Shown here in pieces: positions 57,970-64,000 of a stretch of DNA of 64,000 nt. This DNA is from Anthostomella pinea (lineage: Eukaryota > Ascomycota > Sordariomycetes > Xylariales > Xylariaceae): the NCBI GenBank assembly GCA_963556695.1, contig CAUWAG010000003.1:1426001-1490000 (forward strand). Direction: 5' to 3'. Position numbers and translations under genes: made by a program. Below the pieces are notes generated by a model. The model was not told where the DNA came from and searched no databases. It saw only the letters and a program-made list of their open reading frames with translations. Positions within the stretch are counted from its first letter, which is position 1, and every line of letters begins with the position of its first letter.

Positions 57970-58766
57970 TAGAGTCTGCCAGTGATCATGAATCTCTTTC
58001 TTTCCGTTTTCTTACGTGCGAGTGGGAAGTGTGCTCGAGCAGTGTGGTTTGCTGATAGCCATCGCCTTTCGTCTTCGACACCTTGCGTGACGACAAGGCT
58101 CGCCAAGCAAAGTTTGCGTGAGCTGACCAGATGTCACCACCGATTTTAATGGTGTTGGGTGAGCTGTTGGCTGAGATTTGCCCCGATACCTGTTCAACTC
58201 GGTCTTGAATGATTGCAAGTGTGGCAGGTCGAGAATGCATGCAGGGGGGGACGACACAGGCTCGCCGCGAGTGTTGGGGAACATGGGGATCAGAAGGCGA
58301 GATGTTTGCGGCACTGATCACATACCAGTCTATGTGTAACCCAACCGAGGTCATTGGTTGTAGGGCTGGGGGTTGATGGAATGAACGTTGGGTATGACAC
58401 ACTTTGAGATCTTCAGGGGAAGCAAGGGGTCCCCGGGAAGGCGACGAACTTCTGTGCGACGGACATCTCGGCTAATAATTCTTGACCAATTCCAAGCGTG
58501 CCTCTGCAGGTTGGTCTCTTTCACGGTTTGACATCGCTTGGCCAGATGTACGAATACCTCGCGTGTGACTCGCTTGTCACCCCAACGGCTTCACCTTGCC
58601 TCCAACGACGTGACGTTTCCGGTCACTTGATAGCCACAAACCAGTTAACATGACCTGCTTGCCGTCTCATAGACGTCGGCTATCACCAGCACGCGACACC
58701 GCCAGAGCAGGACAAAGAGTGATGCCTATGCTCCCAACATCGAACGGTGACGGCACTCGAGGGAGT
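57970..58766. other. Interval before LINE copy B
   Basis: No gene seen. It adjoins the 3' end of LINE copy B at 58767. No polyketide synthase sequence is recognisable here. Confidence 0.45.
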
Positions 58767-59099
58767 TTGTTGTTTGTTTTGTTTGTTTTGTATTTAACGT
58801 GGGGGGTAGCTCCTCAGTAGTGCAAACCACGCCTCCCAGAGCCTCTGTATCGCAGGGTTGTGGAGGTCTCAAGATAATAAGTACAGTCAGTCCCGCTCAC
58901 GGGCCCATCCCCGTTGTTGCGGCGGTATGACCTTGGGGTCATCCATCTGGTCCTTCAAGAAAAGCTATCTATCAGGGACAGATTGTTAAAAAGAACTTGC
59001 TCTTCTTTACGAATTTTGCCCATTCTGTGCTTCTCTCCCCTAAGTATTGTAAACAAGCTGTTTTAGGCAAGTACCTAAGTAGTAGCCGGTTTTTCCCCA

Positions 59100-62000
59100 G
59101 CCTCTTACAAAAGAAAATATATTGTGGTGTTTTCTTTTTACCATAGCTGTAGTGATCATTCGAGTCTATATGCCCAAAGCGTTCATGGTATCTGGCAAAG
59201 TCGCCATGTCCAGATCTGGCCGCTAGAAGTCTGTATAAAGTACTCTTCTTAAAAAGATATAAGGTCTCTTTTAGTTACTGCATATGAATATATTTCTTGA
59301 TACTTAGGTTCTGATTGGTCTTTTCATTATTGGTTAAACTCTTTCTTGCCCTTTTTTTTGAGATCTCTCTTGACCCAAGAGATTATAGGAAGGTTTGTTA
59401 TGTCTGTTTCTAGCATGGCATCCTTTTTTATTAGTATGTTAGCAGCTTTGTTACCATCAATATTCCTGTGTCTAGGAATCCACTTGACGGTCACTCCAGG
59501 AGTGTGTGCCGTGGCAAGTTCTTGGAATCATAGAAAAATGTTCTGTGATGTCTCGGGTGGAGTCCCATTGAGCCCATCTATCACTGACGTGTTGTCCAGG
59601 CAGACATATAGCCATTTTCTGTGTCTAATTGTCCTGGCTGCTGCGAGACCTTAGAGAGCGCTATGGACTTCAGTATCTATTATTTCTGCTTGAAGAAGTC
59701 TGTCTTTTCCCCGGTATACTTCTTGTATGGTGCCGCCTTTCCTGATGGTATAACCCCATCCAGTGCGGGTTGTGCCTTGGTCGTTCAATTGTGATCCATC
59801 TGAATAGATGACAAGGTCAGTGTTCACGTTTCTTTCCTGTAGCCATTGGTTGAAGAGCTCTATTTTTTTGTCTTTGTCTTTGCGGATTGGGGGCTTCTTT
59901 TATGATGGCCTGGTAAGTGTTAATCTCTGGAAGTCAGGGACTGTGACGGCTGTGGCGGCCTGCACAGACCTTCCCACATGACAAGTGGATACCTCCCAAT
60001 AGGGGAAGGATCTGACCAGAGGATCCCCTTAAAGGGGCAACCTCCCACTGTACCTATCTCTCTCTCTCTCTTCCTTTCCTCTCTAGTCTTGATATTCTCG
60101 TCAATAGAGTAATAGCTGCTTGCTGCCGGCCATGTCCCAGCTCCTCAGTACGCTCGCCGTGACAGGGACTAGCTGGAAGCTCCTTTATAGCCTTGTTGGA
60201 TTCTTGCGAGCTTGTATTTGGAGCCTGTCAACAAAAGGGTGTCTCTGGTCTATTCGTCCTAGTCGGAGGCCGTGACGTCGTTTTATTGACTCTGCAAGAA
60301 CTCCTGCTGGGGGAATCTGCAATTTAAAGTATAGGATATGTCCAGGGTGTGTTTTCCAGACTGGCAAGATAGCCCTGATCGCTATTCATAGTACGGCATC
60401 TATCGTTCCAAGAAGCCCCTTAATATGACATGCTGATGTCCCACCTAAGCTCCCAACTTTCTGGATTCCTGGGTACCAGGCCTCCAGGCCGTGTGTAAGA
60501 ATAGGAATAACACAAGCTTTCACAGCCCTCTTAGTTGACTTTACTGGAAGTCTTTTGACTGTGTTGCATAGTCCTCGAAGGTGATTTGCTACCTTATTAG
60601 CTTTCTTGGCCCAGTAAGAAACGTGATTTTTGAAGTTTAGTTTTCTATCCAGAAAGACACTCAGTCATTGTATGGAGTCCTTTGCTATTTTATTCATTAT
60701 CCTGTGGCAGACTGGAGGGTTGTCTGAGTTCTTTTTTTTTGAGAAGTGCATGATCTCAGTTTTGTCAGGGTCAAATTCAATAGCGTTGTTATGTCCCTAT
60801 TAACTGAGCAAATAAAGATTTTTAAAAGCCTCTATAGCTGTTTCCTTAAGATTCTTTCCAATACAGAGATTCGCTAGGTCGTCTGCATATCTAAAGCGTC
60901 TCTTTTTCATATCAAGTCGGGCACAGATTGGCTCTGTATACAGCATGTAAAGGATTGAAGAGGCTGGTGAGCCTTGTAGTAGCCCACAAATGAGAGCTTT
61001 AATATCGGTCACAATACCTTCAAACCGAACCCTTGCGGACCGTTCGGACATGAATGACTGGACCCATCTTATGAGAAAGCCCGGCCAGCCCTGTTCTCTC
61101 ATGCGAACCACCAGCCGTCCCATTAGGGCAGCATTAAAGGCCCCTTTCACATCTGACGTGACTATTGTTACAACGAGGCCTTGGTCAAAGGCCTGCTCAA
61201 TATCGTGTATAAGTGCAGCTACCAGGTCAGTGGCAGAGCGCTTTGGTAGAGCTCCAAAATATTGTGGAGCTAGAATTCTAAGTTTAACAACAAACCAGGT
61301 AATTCTTTTTGCGATAAGTGGTTCTAAGTCTTTGCCAAGACACGACAATAGCAATATTGGTCTGTAGGCCCTGGGATTGGAGTAGTCTTTCTTTCCTGGT
61401 TTTGGGATCATCACTACCTCAGTTACTTTGAATGGTTTAGGGTGGTGTCCAATCTGTAGACAGGTCTGGAAAAGGGCTCTGATATATTCCCCAATGAATG
61501 GCCAGCAAGCTTTCAGAATCCGTACTGTGAGGGTGTCTACTCCCAGGGAGTTGTTCTTGGTCCCTAAAGTACACCCTTCAGCCTCTTCCAGTCCGACATG
61601 GTATTCAAGGGAGATGTATGGCTTGGGTTGTGTGATCTGAGCGGACCAGGGGTCGATGATATTGTTGTCTGAGGTATTTTGTTCAAGCGTGGCTGAGCGT
61701 AATGCATTTGCCTTGCTTTCTTGTGACTCGAATATTTGGTCTCCTATGATGATTGGAGGGGAACGCAATCCTGCTGATAGCTTGTGCCAAGAGACGATTC
61801 TGTATAGGTCCTTTGGCTCAGTTGCTGAATCAATTAGAGTCTGCCAGTACTCTCTCCTAGCTTTCTGAACCACGCGGCGAAATTCCCGTCGGGCTGAATT
61901 CTGACCTTTTTGGCTTGTAATCTGTTTAGAAAGGGCCTTGTATGTCTGAACAGCTACTTTGCAGTCATCATTCCACCAAGCAGTGGGCCTAAATTGACGG

Positions 62001-62836
62001 GGCTTCTTGCCCACTGTCCTGATACAGCCTTGGATCATGTTGATCAAGCTTTGTGTAAAGGCATCCACCTGGTCAGGGGATACACCCAGCCGGGGGAGTT
62101 CATGAATCCTGGTTTGGACATTATCTGCCAGCTCTTGTAGTTTATCATCCGGTACTATCCAATGATTGGCCTTGGGGACTCGGTCTAGATCTCTATGAAT
62201 TGGAATGACTATTCGTAATGTCTCATGATCTGAAGTGCACTGGAGTGCATCATTCACTGAGGCTTCGGCCATAGGGACATCTGAGAACACCAGATCTAGT
62301 ACATTTCTGTCATCATGTGTTGTGACATCTGGTTCAGAAATCAGATCCAGTCCGTGGTCTGCCATAGTCTGTGTAAGTATGACACCACCATGATATCCTG
62401 GATTGCTCGAGTCCCAGGATGTATCGCCAGCATTGAAATCTCCAGCTATAACGCAGCCAAAAGGTGGAGTCCATACTTCCAGAATGTCATCCACTTCCTG
62501 TGGGTTGTCACATGGCCGGTAGACACTGGCAAATGTAATGCCTTGTACCTTGACCCAGGTGATGTCTCGTGTAGCATAGGGCCGAAATTGATCCGCTTAA
62601 AGGTATTTTCTCACATAGATGAGAGATCTGGGCCGTGTACTGTCGCTGTCCCAGGAATCCACTGGGGAGAATATATCGTAATTAGGGTGTGTCTTTACTC
62701 CCATTCTCCTGCCTGGTGGTATGCCAACCCAGGGCTCTTGCATCAGAATGATGTCTGCTTGTTCTCCTTTATAGTCAGCCAGGTTGATGGCTAACTCTGT
62801 AGGGCCTGCACTCTTTTGTCCCCCTGCTGTATTCAC
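59100..62836 (-). pseudogene. LINE copy B ORF2 (endonuclease, RT, RNase H), interrupted
   Basis: Endonuclease part from the ATG at 62836 to a TAA at 62597-62599; the same frame resumes and stays open through 60800 (564 codons from 62494) with GDFNAGD, SDHETLRI, LLQGSPASS and FRYADD (60878-60889). After this, stops, the inserted LTR-like element and frame changes precede the RNase H part. It is better preserved than copy A but not intact. Confidence 0.85.
59942..60164. mobile_element. Solo-LTR-like element inside LINE copy B
   Basis: 223 bp, TGTGACGGC...GCCGTGACA, flanked by GGGAC (59937-59941 and 60165-60169). Copy A has the uninterrupted site, GTCCCTGAC read on its strand. This shows an insertion independent of the one in copy A. 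Confidence 0.88.
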
Positions 62837-62883
62837 AGAATGGATGACTAGATGCCTGTGTCGATATGTTTCGTTTGATGTAC

Positions 62884-64000
62884 CTAATATTGACTGACAA
62901 CAATGGTATCGGCATCTCTGGGATGATTTGTATCTGTTGTGTCGATTTGCATTGTGGTGTCTTTGTTATTGTTGCTAGGTGTTGACCCAGCTTGGTTTCT
63001 GCCTGCTTCGTTGAAGGCCTTGGATCTGGCTCTTTCTCCGGCTAGCCTTATTTCCTGGATTTGCTCCCATGTGTGCTTATGGATGGTACCTTTCACAACC
63101 TTGGGGCGGGCAGGGCATTTGTCGAAGTTGGCAGCATGAGGTCCTTTGCAGTTGACACACTTTGGGATTGGTTTTTCGCACTCTCCCTGGTGTACTGTGT
63201 TGGCGCAGTGTGCACATACTTGCTTTTCGCATCGGTAATTCCTACCATGGTATCTGAAGCAGCTTGCACACTGGTGAACCTTGGGGGGGTGTTGAATATG
63301 CCTTGAGGTCATTGAGTGGGCAAAAAGCGTGAATGGTTTCCTTGCTGCACTGGGCAGAGAGATTATCCATGTAGTTTCCAGATCAGAATCAATTGTGTTC
63401 CTTGAGAGTATGCATCTTAAAGGTCTGTCATCTGTTTAGGCTTTAATTTCATTAGTAACAATAATGTCGGTAATATCGATTATCAATCCTTCTGTATTGA
63501 TGACCTTTCTTGGGCATCTATCGATCTTATAGTGATGTCAGACTGTGTGGGTCTTGATCTTTTCTGCCTTAAGAATATCAGTAATTTCTTTTTAGAAGGC
63601 CAGGAGCTTAGCCTGAGTTGGCTTGTCCCTTGGGTGTAAGGTAAATCCGGAGGGGCACCGGGTCACTTCTCTAAGCTCTTGAAGGTGGAGCTTAAGTCTT
63701 CTGTTCAGTATAGACTTTATTCTGTAAGGCTCTAGGTGGCTATTATCCATGTGGACAAAGACCCGGAGATTATCTTGTTTCTTTTTCAGTTGGTTGGTAG
63801 TGATGCGGGCGTCAGGCTGTGTTTTCTTTATGGTAGTGTTGACTGTTTGTGGATGCTGTCATTAGCTAGAGGAGACAGCTTGGGCAAAGGTTATGGTGGG
63901 CTTTACCATTCCTATCCCCCCAGGGATGGTCTTCTTTTTGGGTAGATCTTGGGTTTCCAGCCACTCAATCAGACATTTAGAGAAGAAAGCGCTGAATTCC
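62884..64000 (-). pseudogene. LINE copy B ORF1 (zinc-knuckle protein), partial
   Basis: Open from 63312 to 62884 with intact zinc knuckles (CASCFRYHGRNYRC, HCANTVHQGEC and CVNCKGPHAANFDKC) and a Gln/Arg-containing tail. Upstream pieces to the window edge match copy A ORF1 but carry stops and frame changes. Confidence 0.8.

Larger units (their letters stand above)
58767..64000 (-). mobile_element. Tad-type LINE, copy B (continues past window)
   Basis: Same element as copy A, on the opposite strand. Its 3' end, at 58767, has an AAAC-type tail rather than AATC. Then come the 3' UTR, Cys/His motif and RNase H (about 59.1-59.9 kb), RT (about 60.7-61.9 kb), endonuclease (about 62.2-62.84 kb) and ORF1 (62884 to the window end). 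The RT keeps FRYADD, where copy A has lost it. A 223 bp solo-LTR-like element interrupts it at 59942-60164, at a site different from that in copy A. The 5' end lies right of the window. Confidence 0.9.

Noticed and set aside
1..64000. CRISPR arrays, operons, bacterial ribosome binding sites
   Set aside because: None seen; introns and fungal gene families show that this is eukaryotic DNA.

Overview
The window looks like nuclear DNA of a filamentous ascomycete (Pezizomycotina, probably Sordariomycetes). Genes carry short GT..AG introns with CTAAC/CTGAC-like branch points. Recognisable fungal families include an AbaA-type TEA factor, a HET-domain protein, a PTH11/rhodopsin-type membrane protein, a highly reducing PKS, a fungal galactose oxidase and an SRR1-like protein. 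The large repeats are Tad-type LINEs with ORF1 zinc knuckles and an endonuclease-RT-RNase H ORF2. Species identity cannot be set from the sequence alone.

Left part (1-18.6 kb): the 3' portion of an abaA-like gene cut by the window edge, a secreted LPMO-like protein with an N-terminal histidine, a small secreted cysteine protein, then gene-poor DNA with tRNA-like sequences, a 5'-truncated LINE tail and a decayed rhodopsin/PTH11-like membrane protein gene.

Middle part (18.8-58.8 kb): a decayed Tad-type LINE (copy A, + strand) abuts the 3' end of a broken highly reducing PKS (ER, KR and ACP remain). After it come galactose oxidase, a D-2-hydroxyacid dehydrogenase, a low-complexity protein of unknown role, a short-chain dehydrogenase, a Rab4-like GTPase, a 1.2 kb AT-rich island, an intracellular GH2 beta-mannosidase, a HET-domain protein, a xylitol/sorbitol dehydrogenase, the ROK1 RNA helicase, an SRR1-like protein with a broken upstream region, a small secreted cysteine protein (effector-like) and a membrane-anchored sulfotransferase-like protein. 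Most are single housekeeping or carbohydrate-metabolism genes. I do not see a complete secondary-metabolite cluster.

Right part (58.8-64 kb): a second Tad-type LINE (copy B, - strand), closely related to copy A and running off the window. The two LINEs form a large inverted pair around about 34 kb. Each carries an independent ~220 bp solo-LTR-like insertion (TGT...ACA ends, its own 5 bp target duplication) at a different site. A third copy of that element sits in the AT-rich island. Copy A differs from copy B by C-to-T/G-to-A changes that destroy the RT active site, as expected of RIP or similar decay.
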